Of a stretch of DNA of 64,000 nucleotides, positions 1 through 8,309 are shown piece after piece. The stretch is taken from positions 1 through 64,000 of the forward strand of contig NZ_LUAW01000001.1 of NCBI RefSeq assembly GCF_001605895.1, read 5' to 3'. Each line of letters opens with the position of its first letter. The stretch's first letter is position 1. Made by a program: the position numbers and the translations under genes. The DNA comes from Acinetobacter pragensis (GTDB lineage: Bacteria; Pseudomonadota; Gammaproteobacteria; Pseudomonadales; Moraxellaceae). Below the pieces are notes generated by a model. The model ran no database searches. It was not told the origin of the DNA and worked only from the letters and a program-made list of their open reading frames with translations.

Positions 1-86
1 TTTTATGTGCAGGAAAAGGGAAAATAAAAGAAGGAATACTCCCAATCACGAAGGAAATAGAAACAAATAAAGGCTTAATTCAATGC

Positions 87-242
87 TTAAATAGGATTCA
101 GCTGTCTGCGTGCATGCTTAAGGGCAGTGCGAAGGCCTTCTTCTAAGGTTGGATGATAGAACGGTTTAGTCAGGGCATCATCAATGGTGAGTTCTTCTGA
201 AATTATCCAAGCCAGCAAATGCGCGAGATGTTCTGCTGATTC
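87..242 (-). pseudogene. C-terminal remnant of a dihydrolipoyl dehydrogenase-like flavoprotein
   Basis: Reading the minus strand, about 51 codons end in TAA at 89-87 and encode a peptide with the stretches EHLAHLLAWIISEEL and KPFYHPTLEEGLRTAL. This matches the dimerisation-domain tail of pyridine nucleotide-disulfide oxidoreductases, where the HP of the FYHPTLEE motif is the catalytic His region. No start codon is present. An in-frame TAA lies only about six codons upstream of the homologous part, and the FAD/NAD domains are absent. It is therefore a truncated relic rather than a gene running off the window edge. Family assignment is from memory of the motif. Confidence 0.7.
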
Positions 243-364
243 TATAAAAAAGTTTAGACCTTAAATTAGTCTTATTGCTGGAATAATAATTCTTAAAAAG
301 AATATGTGAAAAGTAAATGGATTTAAGTGCGTTAATACGCTGTAATTTGCCGAATTTACCAATA

Positions 365-395
365 AAAAAAGAACCAGATTGGCTGGTTCTTTTTT
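365..395 (-). terminator. Rho-independent terminator after the 410-1051 gene
   Basis: A 10-bp stem (AAAGAACCAG / CTGGTTCTTT) with a five-base loop is flanked by A and T runs, so it could work in both directions. It lies 15 bases past the stop codon of the minus-strand gene. Confidence 0.85.
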
Positions 396-409
396 ATTGC
401 TTCGCTATG

Positions 410-1051
410 TTAAGCAAATATATTGCAGGCGGCAGAGGCAAGTACCCATAAAATAGCTAGAGCAATAACAGGTTCAACTATTTTTGACCATACTGGAATA
501 GCTGGAGCTGCATCTTCCTGTTCTTGATGTGTATGTTGGCTTACCATTTGATTAAACTCCTTCATTGATTCTTCTAATGATAGCTCATCTTGAGGGATGG
601 TTTTGGAGCCTTTTAATTCCGAAAGTTTATTTGTTGACCAAACCCAATCATTCGCTTGGCCTGATAAATGTTCTATTTGACCAATGAGCAACTCATTGAT
701 GCTCTGCAGCGAGTGATTGCCGGTATCATGCAGCTGTTTTAATTCTGTCAGCTGCAAGCGAAAAATTTCCGCAGTGACGGCTTCCAATTCAGGCCGAGCA
801 AGGCTGGACAAGTTTTCTTTAGAGGTGGTTAGATGCCTTGCAACTTCTTGGATATAGAGTTCATCCGGTGAGGTAATTTCCTGATAGACTTTCTTATCAT
901 TTGAGCGCCATTGGCTGATCAGTTCACCCAGTGTTAATGCATTGATTTCTGAAATATGGCGGCGTTTATCTTCTGTGGAGTGCTGAGGAAGAAGCTCAGG
1001 CTTTTGAGTTTCTATTTGTTCTGCAAAGTACTGTACTAAGTCAAAAGCCAT
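410..1051 (-). CDS. Hypothetical protein with C-terminal membrane anchor
   Basis: 213 residues. I do not recognise a family. The first ~185 residues are polar and predicted helical, rich in Glu, Gln and Leu (for example RLQLTELKQLHDTGNHSLQS). One hydrophobic segment at about 193-211 (VEPVIALAILWVLASAACNIF) reaches the C terminus, which suggests a tail-anchored inner-membrane protein facing the cytoplasm. It is the last gene of the minus-strand run rplM-rpsI-sspA-sspB, starts 19 bases after the sspB stop and is followed by a strong terminator. It is probably co-transcribed with sspAB. Function is unknown. Confidence 0.8.
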   Translation of the reverse strand: MAFDLVQYFAEQIETQKPELLPQHSTEDKRRHISEINALTLGELISQWRSNDKKVYQEITSPDELYIQEVARHLTTSKENLSSLARPELEAVTAEIFRLQLTELKQLHDTGNHSLQSINELLIGQIEHLSGQANDWVWSTNKLSELKGSKTIPQDELSLEESMKEFNQMVSQHTHQEQEDAAPAIPVWSKIVEPVIALAILWVLASAACNIFA

Positions 1052-1069
1052 GCTGCTGCTCCATATTTA

Positions 1070-1498
1070 TTAATCTAATAGCCTTAAGCTCGGTTTTTTC
1101 TTCGGCTGTTCATTTTTTTGTTCAGTGTCTGATTTTAAAGCATCTTCGGTGTTTTGGATATGCTGATATTCATCTGGATCGAAGAATAAGCCTTGGCCGT
1201 TCTCGCGCGCATACAGCCCAAGCACTGCTGAAAAAGGCACGTATAAATCACGTGAAACACCGCCAAAGCGTGCGGAGAATGTAATCGCGTCATTGCTCAT
1301 GTTTAGGCCGTGCACAGCATGCGGCACAATATTCAATGTGATTTGCCCATCCTGAATGAACTGCTCAGGAACCATTGTATTCGGCTGTGTGGCGTCAACT
1401 AAGAGATAAGGAGTGAGCTGGTTATCACAAATCCATTCATATATCGCGCGGGCCATGTAGGGGCGTGTTGGGCTAAGATTTAATTCTTGTTCAGACAT
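1070..1498 (-). CDS. sspB: ClpXP specificity-enhancing factor SspB
   Basis: 142 residues, cytoplasmic adaptor that tethers ssrA-tagged and other substrates to ClpXP. The N-terminal substrate-binding fold is recognisable (TRPYMARAIYEWICDN at 11-26, then NIVPHAVHGLNMSNDAITF, then ARFGGVSRDLYVPFSAVLGLYA). An acidic and charged linker follows. The short C-terminal tail KPSLRLLD matches the ClpX-docking motif at the end of SspB proteins. It follows sspA with a gap of only 11 bases, the normal operon arrangement in gammaproteobacteria. Confidence 0.95.
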   Translation of the reverse strand: MSEQELNLSPTRPYMARAIYEWICDNQLTPYLLVDATQPNTMVPEQFIQDGQITLNIVPHAVHGLNMSNDAITFSARFGGVSRDLYVPFSAVLGLYARENGQGLFFDPDEYQHIQNTEDALKSDTEQKNEQPKKKPSLRLLD

Positions 1499-1509
1499 AA
1501 AAAACTCAA

Positions 1510-2160
1510 TTAATTCGACAATAACGCACTGTAGCGGTTTTTTTCCTGCAATGTCATGGATTTTACAAAAGCAGGACGGTTAAAAATACGTTGACAATAT
1601 AAGTGTATAGGACGGCAATGCTGCGGCGGCAAATGAATGCCCATCGACGGCAACCTAAGAAAAACCGGTGCCAGCATACAGTCTAAAATACTGAAATGCT
1701 CTGACATGAAAAATGGAAAATGCTGGAACAGCGGCGTTAATGAAACCAGTGTGTCCTGCAGTTTTATTTGGGCTTTTTTTTGCGCAGCTTTATTCAGGGT
1801 ATCTGAATCGCGCAGCATAATATCTGCAAGTTCCAGCCAATCCTGTTCAAACCGCCAAATATATTGACGCTGTTCTGCCCTTGGGGCCGGCGCATCGGCA
1901 TACAGTTTATTTTGCCGGTAACGGTCATCGACATATTCTGAAATAATGCTGGTTTTAAACAGTTTCAAATCATTTTCTACCAGCATCGGAAGCTGGTTGT
2001 ATGGATTTAAGCTGGCTAAGTCTTCGTCGTCTTCATCGGTCAAAATCAAAGTGTATTTGATTTGCTTTTCTGCAAGTACATAACGGATCCAATGCGACCG
2101 AAAATCATCTGCATGGCTATACAGCGTGATTCCTTGAGGAGGTGCGGGTTCGACTGACAT
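1510..2160 (-). CDS. sspA: Stringent starvation protein A
   Basis: 216 residues with the glutathione S-transferase fold. The thioredoxin-like N-terminal half contains ITLYSHADDFRSHWIRYVLA and the cis-Pro motif NQLPMLVEND. The C-terminal half is all helical. In E. coli SspA binds RNA polymerase and affects stationary-phase and acid-stress transcription; it has no GST activity. It heads the sspA-sspB pair. A gap of about 350 bases separates it from rpsI, with the rpsI terminator between them, so it probably has its own promoter. Confidence 0.93.
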   Translation of the reverse strand: MSVEPAPPQGITLYSHADDFRSHWIRYVLAEKQIKYTLILTDEDDEDLASLNPYNQLPMLVENDLKLFKTSIISEYVDDRYRQNKLYADAPAPRAEQRQYIWRFEQDWLELADIMLRDSDTLNKAAQKKAQIKLQDTLVSLTPLFQHFPFFMSEHFSILDCMLAPVFLRLPSMGIHLPPQHCRPIHLYCQRIFNRPAFVKSMTLQEKNRYSALLSN

Positions 2161-2516
2161 AAATCCTGAACAACGTCTTTAGAATAAGATAGGATACTAA
2201 AATTAGAGGATAAAATCACGGATCCGTTTGGGAAATTCGAAAAATGGCTGATTTTTGTCATAGTGAATGCTGATTGCGCTATTCGGAGTGCTATTTTTGG
2301 ATTATCACAGGTATTTTTACATTGAGAGGGATGTGATTTTGCAAAATTACCGCGGACATTTTTAGAGTGATGCTGTATACCGCAATTCATGCTGGCTGAT
2401 AGGTTTTTATATTTTTATATAGCAGATTGAATTGAAAGCGTTTGGCTAAAATAAAACGGCCAGGCATAAAAAAGCCTTGGATAAACCAAGGCTTTTTGTC
2501 CGATTCGGTAAACGGA
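2161..2516. other. Intergenic region between rpsI and sspA
   Basis: 356 bases holding the rpsI terminator at its right end and, presumably, the sspA promoter toward 2170-2250. I see no convincing gene; the short open frames here lack ribosome binding sites and do not resemble known proteins. Confidence 0.6.
2468..2497 (-). terminator. Terminator downstream of rpsI
   Basis: A 10-bp perfect stem (AAAGCCTTGG / CCAAGGCTTT) around a five-base ATAAA loop, with a T run on the minus-strand RNA. It lies about 20 bases after the rpsI stop codon. Confidence 0.88.
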
Positions 2517-2903
2517 TTAACGTTTAGAGAATTGAGGACGTTTACGAGCTTTACGTAAACCAAGTTTCTTACGTTCAACTTCACGAGCATCACGAGTAAC
2601 GAAACCAGCTTGACGAAGAGCAGGTTTTAAAGTTTCGTCAGAAGCGATCAACGCACGAGTAATACCGTGACGGATAGCGCCAGCTTGACCGCCGATACCA
2701 CCACCAGCAACAGTGATGTAAAGGTCATATTTTTCAGTAGCTTCTAAAAGCTCTAAAGGTTGATTTACAACCATACGAGCAGTTTCACGACCGAAATATT
2801 GTTCAAGTGTACGGTTGTTGATTACGAGTTTGCCTGTACCAGCTGACAAGAAAACACGTGCAGTTGCGGTCTTACGGCGACCTGTACCATAATTAGTAGC
2901 CAT
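2517..2903 (-). CDS. rpsI: 30S ribosomal protein S9
   Basis: 128 residues, the usual bacterial length. It starts [19 protein letters not shown] and ends in the universal basic tail RKRPQFSKR, whose terminal Arg reaches the tRNA in the P site. Conserved [18 protein letters not shown] is present at about 64-81. It is co-transcribed with rplM, 13 bases downstream of it, as in nearly all bacteria. Confidence 0.99.
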   Translation of the reverse strand: MATNYGTGRRKTATARVFLSAGTGKLVINNRTLEQYFGRETARMVVNQPLELLEATEKYDLYITVAGGGIGGQAGAIRHGITRALIASDETLKPALRQAGFVTRDAREVERKKLGLRKARKRPQFSKR

Positions 2904-2916
2904 GTGCTGTTATCCC

Positions 2917-3345
2917 TTAGATGTCCAAAACTTGTGGCTGTTGAGCAGCGTGTGGATGCTCTGTACCTGCATACACTTTCATTTTCTTGATCATTGCATA
3001 ACCAAGAGGACCTTTAGGTAACATACCTTTAACAGCTTTTTCTAAAACTGCTTCTGGTTTGTGAGCGATTAACTTTTCAAAGTTAGTCTCACGGATACCA
3101 CCAGGGAAACCAGTGTGGCGATAGTATTTCTTATCGTGAGCTTTTTTACCAGTCACAGTAATTTCTTCAGCGTTAATAACAACGATGTAATCGCCAGTGT
3201 CAACGTGAGGAGTATAAGAAGTCTTGTGCTTACCGCGTAAACGACGAGCGATTTCAGTCGCAAGGCGACCTAAAGTTTTGCCAGAAGCATCAACAACGTA
3301 CCAGTCGTGTTGAACTTCAGCTGGCTTAGCGCTGAGAGTTTTCAT
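2917..3345 (-). CDS. rplM: 50S ribosomal protein L13
   Basis: 142 residues, standard length. It begins [20 protein letters not shown]. The diagnostic [20 protein letters not shown] and [11 protein letters not shown] motifs follow, and the end is [19 protein letters not shown]13 is an early assembly protein that binds domain II of 23S rRNA. It is first gene of the rplM-rpsI operon. In E. coli the L13 leader mediates autoregulation; I could not identify that structure here by eye. Confidence 0.99.
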   Translation of the reverse strand: MKTLSAKPAEVQHDWYVVDASGKTLGRLATEIARRLRGKHKTSYTPHVDTGDYIVVINAEEITVTGKKAHDKKYYRHTGFPGGIRETNFEKLIAHKPEAVLEKAVKGMLPKGPLGYAMIKKMKVYAGTEHPHAAQQPQVLDI

Positions 3346-3940
3346 TAAACCACTACCTATTATAGTTGGTTTGGACTATGGAATCTGTCCAAACAAAAGG
3401 AGACGCGATTCTAAACGAAAACGTGAAGAATCACAAATGAAAATATTAAATTTCAAGCGCTGTATTATAAGGCGCTGTCTAATATTTGACTAGTGTTTTT
3501 TATAGAAATCTCGATCTTCTTTCATTTACGAATATTCGTCATTTAAATTCACCAGATCTTGCTGAAATTAAAAAAAAATGGCGCGTACTCAAAAAATGCA
3601 GCTAGGCGGTTTTTTGAGTTTTTTTACTTCTATTATTAAAGTCTAACCGCAGGAATATTCCTTGGTATGCCTGCTTGTCCAGTCAAATTCAGCTATTTGG
3701 AACCTCTTTATGTTTTAGCGGCTATGTCATGGGCGCTGGCATTTATTTTAATTTTCACCGTTGATCTTTCGATGAGCTTTAATTCTCTGCTGCATTCATA
3801 ATCGTTCTGCCGGTTTTGATTGCCTAGTTTTGTGGCATGCGGGTTCTGTTCTCACAAGATTAAAAATATAAAAATCAACGGTAATTATTTTATAGATTCA
3901 GTAAAATAATCACACTGAAATTAATCCTTCAAGGTCAGCC
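3346..3940. other. Long divergent intergenic region between rplM and pdxA
   Basis: 595 bases between divergent genes. It must carry the promoters of rplM (minus) and pdxA (plus). A loose inverted repeat (ACTCAAAAAA / TTTTTTGAGT) lies at 3588-3621. The segment 3667-3863 looks like a decayed small membrane-protein gene and is listed separately. I see no RNA gene. Confidence 0.6.
3667..3863 (+). pseudogene. Possible decayed small membrane protein gene
   Basis: An ATG at 3667 opens a 44-codon frame (MPACPVKFSYLEPLYVLAAM, then a hydrophobic run) ending at TAA 3799-3801. Shifting frame at that stop continues a protein-like stretch (IVLPVLIA, then an in-frame TAG at 3825, then FCGMRVLFSQD and TAA at 3861-3863). 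One frameshift plus one nonsense codon would explain the pattern. The N terminus faintly resembles the start of NnrS-type membrane proteins. No clear ribosome binding site was seen. Identity is uncertain and it may simply be noncoding. Confidence 0.35.
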
Positions 3941-4909
3941 ATGCTTCCTTTATATATTACCAGCGGTGAACCGGCGGGTATTGGTCCGGATATTTGCCTG
4001 AGTTTAGCCGACCGTATTGATGAGCGCCCGGTTGTGGTGCTGATTGATAAGCAGATGCTGCAGAAGCGGGCTGAAATTTTAGGACAGCCGATTGAGCTGG
4101 TTGAGTATACCGGACAGCAGGCCTCATGCGCTAAAGGGCAGCTGTATGTCGAGCATGTGCCTTTGGCTGCTGATGTTGTTTTGGGACAGTTGGATGTCAA
4201 CAATGCGGCCTATGTGTTAGAGCAGCTCCGCCGTTCGGCAGAGTACGCCATGACAGGACGGAGTGCCGGTGTTGCGACAGCGCCGGTTCAGAAGTCCATT
4301 ATCAATGAGGCCGGGATTCATTTCAGCGGCCACACTGAATATTACCAAGAGTTTGCCGGTGTGCCGCGTGTGGTGATGATGCTGGCAACCAAAACGCTGC
4401 GTGTTGCGCTGGCAACAACACATTTGCCCTTGCGTGAAGTTCCGGACGCTATTACGGCAGAGCGCCTGCATCAAGTTATTGATATTTTAATTCATGATCT
4501 GAAAACCAAGTTTAAAATTGAGCAGCCGCGTATTTTGGTTTGCGGCCTGAATCCGCATGCAGGGGAAGATGGCTATTTGGGCATGGAAGAAATTGAGGTG
4601 ATTAATCCTGTGCTGGAAAGCTACCGCGCAAAAGGGGTGAAGATGAGCTTGAGCCTGCCTGCTGATACCTTATTTACTCCAGAAAACTTAAAAGATGCCG
4701 ATGCGGTTTTGGCGATGTATCACGATCAGGGTTTACCTGTGTTAAAATCTCAAGGATTTGGTGAAGCCATCAATATTACGCTTGGCTTGCCGTTTATCCG
4801 TACCTCTGTTGATCATGGCACAGCACTCTCCCTTGCCGGCACTGGACTGGCAAAAAGTTCAAGCTTGCATGTCGCTGTCGATTTAGCGCTTGTCCTTGCG
4901 CGCCATTGA
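3941..4909 (+). CDS. pdxA: 4-hydroxythreonine-4-phosphate dehydrogenase
   Basis: 322 residues. It oxidises 4-phosphohydroxy-L-threonine with NAD in de novo pyridoxal 5'-phosphate synthesis; cytoplasmic, metal dependent. The N terminus YITSGEPAGIGPDI is typical. The three metal-ligand histidines are visible as H131 in SGHTEYY, H206 in LNPHAGEDG and H261 in YHDQGLPVLK. It leads a plus-strand cluster with rsmA (33-base gap) and apaH, an order also found in E. coli (pdxA-rsmA-apaG-apaH), although apaG is missing here. Confidence 0.97.
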   Translation: MLPLYITSGEPAGIGPDICLSLADRIDERPVVVLIDKQMLQKRAEILGQPIELVEYTGQQASCAKGQLYVEHVPLAADVVLGQLDVNNAAYVLEQLRRSAEYAMTGRSAGVATAPVQKSIINEAGIHFSGHTEYYQEFAGVPRVVMMLATKTLRVALATTHLPLREVPDAITAERLHQVIDILIHDLKTKFKIEQPRILVCGLNPHAGEDGYLGMEEIEVINPVLESYRAKGVKMSLSLPADTLFTPENLKDADAVLAMYHDQGLPVLKSQGFGEAINITLGLPFIRTSVDHGTALSLAGTGLAKSSSLHVAVDLALVLARH

Positions 4910-4942
4910 TTCACTCATTCAGTTTCACGTTGGAATTCTTTT

Positions 4943-5758
4943 ATGTATCAAATTAATGCCTTAAACCCAAAAGATGAAGGGCATCACACGCGTAAGCGTT
5001 TTGGTCAAAACTTTTTGCATGACCAACGTGTAATTGCCAAAATTGTCCGTTCTGTAAATCCGCGCCCAGGCGACAACGTGGTTGAAATTGGCCCTGGCTT
5101 GGCGGCTTTAACATCGCCTTTAATTGGTGAATGCGATGCTTTGACGGTAGTCGAGCTGGACCGTGATTTGGCGGCTGGCCTGCCGGGCCGGGTGCCGCAT
5201 CCTGAACGCTTAACCATTATTGAAGCGGATGCCTTGAAATTTGATTTTATGTCATTGTTTCACGAAGACCGCCCGCTGCGTGTAGTTGGCAACTTGCCTT
5301 ATAATATTTCCACACCTTTGCTTTTCCATCTTTTGGAATTTGGCGCTAAAGTCAAAGACATGCACTTTATGCTGCAAAAAGAGGTGGTGGACCGTATTAC
5401 AGCATCTCCGAATACTAAAGAATATGGCCGTTTGTCGGTCATGATTCAATATTACTGTAAACCGACCTTCCTGTTTGAAGTGCCGCCAGGCTCATTTAAC
5501 CCGCCGCCAAAAGTGACATCGGCGGTATTCCGTTTAGAGCCTTATGCGGTTAAACCGATTATTGCTAAAAATGAAAAAGCGCTGGCGCGTTTGGTTTCAC
5601 ATGTCTTTACACAGCGCCGCAAAACGCTGCGCAACAGCTTAAAAGGCATGCTGGCTGACGAAGGTTTTGAAAATGCTGGGGTAGACCCGATGGCGCGCCC
5701 AGAAACGTTAAGCCTTGCTCAGTTCGTCGCTTTAGCCGATCAAATGGTGGATGCATAA
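4943..5758 (+). CDS. rsmA: 16S rRNA A1518/A1519 dimethyltransferase
   Basis: 271 residues, normal length. It dimethylates two adjacent adenines in the 3' hairpin of 16S rRNA, a late 30S maturation step linked to kasugamycin sensitivity. RKRFGQNFLHD at 17-27 is the family signature. The SAM-binding loop is VVEIGPGLAALT at 46-57 and the catalytic NLPY is at 117-120. The C-terminal helical domain ends in RRKTLRNSLKGML. It overlaps the apaH region so tightly that translational coupling is likely. Confidence 0.98.
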   Translation: MYQINALNPKDEGHHTRKRFGQNFLHDQRVIAKIVRSVNPRPGDNVVEIGPGLAALTSPLIGECDALTVVELDRDLAAGLPGRVPHPERLTIIEADALKFDFMSLFHEDRPLRVVGNLPYNISTPLLFHLLEFGAKVKDMHFMLQKEVVDRITASPNTKEYGRLSVMIQYYCKPTFLFEVPPGSFNPPPKVTSAVFRLEPYAVKPIIAKNEKALARLVSHVFTQRRKTLRNSLKGMLADEGFENAGVDPMARPETLSLAQFVALADQMVDA

Positions 5759-5759
5759 C

Positions 5760-6608
5760 ATGGCGCGCGAAAATATCCGATATAACTATGTTATTGGTGA
5801 TGTGCAGGGCTGTTTTGAAGCTTTGAAACTGCTGCTGAAACACATTCAGTTTGATGCAGATCAGGATTTTATCTGGTTTGCCGGTGATTTAGTCGCGCGC
5901 GGTGAAAACTCGATTGGCGCACTGCGCTTTATCAAAAAGCTGGTAGACCGCAATGCCGCGGCTACCGTGCTGGGCAATCATGATCTGAATTTACTGGCGG
6001 TTGCCCGCGGCATTAAAGAGCTGAAAGAGCAGGATAATACTGCTGATGTCATTCATGCATTGGAAAGTGACGACCTGATTGATTGGCTGCGCAAACAGCC
6101 GCTGTGCCTTTTTCCTAATGCACAAACGGTGCTGACCCATGCGGGCATTCCATGCAATTGGACGGCCGAGCAGGCTGGAGCGCTAGCCCAAGAAGTGGAA
6201 GCGGTAATTGGCCATGAAGACTTTGCTGTTCTCGATGATTTTTTAAGTGAGATGTACGGCAAAAAACCAGCGCTTTGGTCTGATGATTTGCAGGGCAATG
6301 AGCGTCTGCGGTGCATTACAAATTATTTAACCCGCATGCGTTTAACCGATGCTGCAGGCCGGATGGAATTCAGCTTTAAAGATGCATTGGATGAACCCAT
6401 GCCCGAAGGTTTTCTGCCGTGGTTTGAATTTGAATCGCAGGCGGCGAAAACCCATCAGATTTTCTTCGGCCATTGGGCGGCTTTGCAAGGCAAAACCATT
6501 TCTGAACGCATTCAAAATGTAGATGGCGGCTGTGTATGGGGCAATCAGCTGATTGCTTACCGTTTAGAAGATCAAGAAATTTTCCGTGTGGACAATCCTG
6601 TGTTTTAA
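5760..6608 (+). CDS. apaH: Symmetrical bis(5'-nucleosyl)-tetraphosphatase
   Basis: 282 residues from this start. It hydrolyses Ap4A to two ADP. Calcineurin-like metal motifs are in order: GDVQGCFEAL, GDLVARGENS, GNHDLNLLAV and, later, THAGIPCNW; the last ligand region is FGHWAALQG. Two ATGs are possible. The one at 5751 overlaps the rsmA stop and abuts the GGTGG at 5746-5750, while the one at 5760 sits nine bases after it, so I prefer 5760. It ends the pdxA-rsmA-apaH cluster and precedes a bidirectional terminator. Confidence 0.95.
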   Translation: MARENIRYNYVIGDVQGCFEALKLLLKHIQFDADQDFIWFAGDLVARGENSIGALRFIKKLVDRNAAATVLGNHDLNLLAVARGIKELKEQDNTADVIHALESDDLIDWLRKQPLCLFPNAQTVLTHAGIPCNWTAEQAGALAQEVEAVIGHEDFAVLDDFLSEMYGKKPALWSDDLQGNERLRCITNYLTRMRLTDAAGRMEFSFKDALDEPMPEGFLPWFEFESQAAKTHQIFFGHWAALQGKTISERIQNVDGGCVWGNQLIAYRLEDQEIFRVDNPVF

Positions 6609-6639
6609 GCAGAGCCGCGGGGATAACATCATGAGCAAT

Positions 6640-6669
6640 AAAAAAGCCGCAATATTTTGCGGCTTTTTT
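6640..6669. terminator. Bidirectional terminator between apaH and DUF2147 genes
   Basis: A 12-bp stem (AAAAAGCCGCAA / TTGCGGCTTTTT) with a four-base loop, flanked by A and T runs. It sits between convergent genes and can serve both. Confidence 0.9.
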
Positions 6670-6680
6670 CTGAAAAAGGA

Positions 6681-7133
6681 TTAATCAAGGCGCAGCCAAG
6701 TTTGATTGCGGCCTAAGGTTGAAACCCCCATATAAGCGCGCATAGTTAGGCGTTTGCCTGTTGCGTTCAATTTGACTTTTGCATCATAGACTTTACCTGC
6801 AAGCGGATCGATAACACGGCCCTTTTCATAGTTGCTGGTGCCATCTACATGCTTTAAGCCTTTTAAAATTTCCATTCCTAAAATAGGCTGGTTTTTATAA
6901 GGCGCAGGGCAATCATTGCAGGTTTTTTGCGGTGTATAGCCAGGGCGCGGCGTAATTTTGACAATTTTACCGGTATATGTGCCATTGTTTTCTTTCTGAA
7001 TTTCAATAATGGCTTTGGGTGAACCTGTTTTATCATCTATAGATTGCCATGTGCCAGTTAAATCCTGTGCCAGCACTGAACCGCTGAACACTGCGCCAAG
7101 CAAAAGGAGCCCCAATTTAAAATTACGCTTCAT
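6681..7133 (-). CDS. DUF2147 exported protein, copy 1
   Basis: 150 residues. A cleavable signal peptide is evident (MKRNFKLGLLLLGAVFSGSVLA, cleavage before QDLTG). The mature part is a small beta-rich DUF2147 domain: LTGTWQSIDDKTGSPKAIIE, then KITPRPGYTP, a two-cysteine motif CNDCPAPY, then a glycine-containing end GVSTLGRNQTWLRLD. The cysteine pair could form a disulfide in the periplasm. The function of DUF2147 is unknown. An AGGAA ribosome site precedes the ATG. It is third in transcription order of three tandem paralogues. Confidence 0.85.
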   Translation of the reverse strand: MKRNFKLGLLLLGAVFSGSVLAQDLTGTWQSIDDKTGSPKAIIEIQKENNGTYTGKIVKITPRPGYTPQKTCNDCPAPYKNQPILGMEILKGLKHVDGTSNYEKGRVIDPLAGKVYDAKVKLNATGKRLTMRAYMGVSTLGRNQTWLRLD

Positions 7134-7184
7134 AAAATTCCTAAATGATTCGTCACAAAATAAACATGCAATGACATCAAAGCC

Positions 7185-7634
7185 TTAATCTTGGCGAATC
7201 CACGTTTGTGTGCGGCCAATAGCTGAAATGCCGATATATCCCCTCAAAAGCAAGCGTTTGCCATTGGCTGACTGCTTGCCTTTCAAATTGTAGATTTTAC
7301 CTGTAAGCGGATCAAGGATTTTACCGCCTGAGTACAGATTTTCACCTTCAAATTTCAAGTTTTTAAATACATCCAGACCGAGAATCGGCTGATTGGTATA
7401 TGGCGCTGGGCAATCCACGCATTTTTCACGCGGGGTATAGCCGGGGCGCGGGGTAATTTTGGTGATTTTGCCAGTAAATGTACCAGCCGGTTCTTTGCGT
7501 ATTTCAATCAGTGCTTTAGGGGATCCGGTTTTATCATCAATTTGCTGCCAAGTTCCCGTAAGGTCTTGAGCATAAAGCGTCGAGCTGAGTGAAAGTAAGC
7601 CTGCGAATGATGCCCATATCATATTTTTCTGCAT
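7185..7634 (-). CDS. DUF2147 exported protein, copy 2
   Basis: 149 residues when started at the ATG at 7634, which has GGAAGA just upstream and gives a proper signal peptide (MQKNMIWASFAGLLSLSSTLYA). The longer frame back to 7718 adds 28 residues with no signal and is unlikely. The mature domain matches its neighbours: LTGTWQQIDDKTGSPKALIE, CVDCPAPY and ISAIGRTQTWIRQD. Spacing to copy 1 is about 50 bases, with no terminator seen, so the three may be one transcript. Function unknown. Confidence 0.85.
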   Translation of the reverse strand: MQKNMIWASFAGLLSLSSTLYAQDLTGTWQQIDDKTGSPKALIEIRKEPAGTFTGKITKITPRPGYTPREKCVDCPAPYTNQPILGLDVFKNLKFEGENLYSGGKILDPLTGKIYNLKGKQSANGKRLLLRGYIGISAIGRTQTWIRQD

Positions 7635-7774
7635 TTTTATTCTTCCTTTTATCGCCTTCAATTCAATTGCTGAATCTGATTTTATGGTATGCAAGATCAA
7701 CATGTTGCGCAACTGCATTTTATCAAAAGATTTTTAAAACCTGATTTGAATAAAAAGCAGCTGCGGGATTACAG

Positions 7775-8221
7775 TTAATCGTGACGTATCCAGGTCTGGC
7801 TGCGGCCCAATGCCGAAACACCGACATAGCCGCGCAAAGTAATACGCTTGCCGTTCGGGCTTAATTTGGCTTTGGTGCTGTAAATTTTGCCTGAAAGCGG
7901 ATCAAGGATTTTCCCGCCGGAATAGTTGTTTTCCCCAGTTTCTTTTAACCCCGTCAGTACATCTAAGCCGAGAATCGGCTTATTGGTATAAGGCGCAGGG
8001 CAGCTCACACAGGTTTCTTTAGGCGTGTAGCCTGGGCGCGGCGTGACTTTGATAATTTTAGCCGTATAGCTGCCATTTGATTCTTGACGGATTTCCAATA
8101 CAGCTTTTGAAGAGCCTGTTTTGTCATCAATATTTTTCCACAGCCCCGTAATATCATCGGCCCAAAGCATGCTTGAAAAACTGCTGAGCAATACTGTCGC
8201 GGCCAATTTAAATTTTCCCAT
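7775..8221 (-). CDS. DUF2147 exported protein, copy 3
   Basis: 148 residues from the ATG at 8221. An upstream in-frame ATG at 8230 lies directly against the AAAAAAGG ribosome site, whereas 8221 is nine bases from it, so 8221 is preferred. Signal peptide MGKFKLAATVLLSSFSSMLWA. The mature domain has ITGLWKNIDDKTGSSKAVLE, CVSCPAPY and VSALGRSQTWIRHD. It is the promoter-proximal member of the tandem triplet; no terminator is visible between the copies. Function unknown, probably periplasmic or surface. Confidence 0.85.
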   Translation of the reverse strand: MGKFKLAATVLLSSFSSMLWADDITGLWKNIDDKTGSSKAVLEIRQESNGSYTAKIIKVTPRPGYTPKETCVSCPAPYTNKPILGLDVLTGLKETGENNYSGGKILDPLSGKIYSTKAKLSPNGKRITLRGYVGVSALGRSQTWIRHD

Positions 8222-8309
8222 CAAAATCATCCTTTTTTAATATGAAAAACGTTCATTGATCATATGCTGAATTTTTATGCAAAACAATTATTTAAAAATG
8301 ATTGCTCAG

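Noticed and set aside
2046..2390. 114-residue frame antisense-shifted across the sspA start
   Set aside because: It overlaps sspA in another frame and has no protein-like features.
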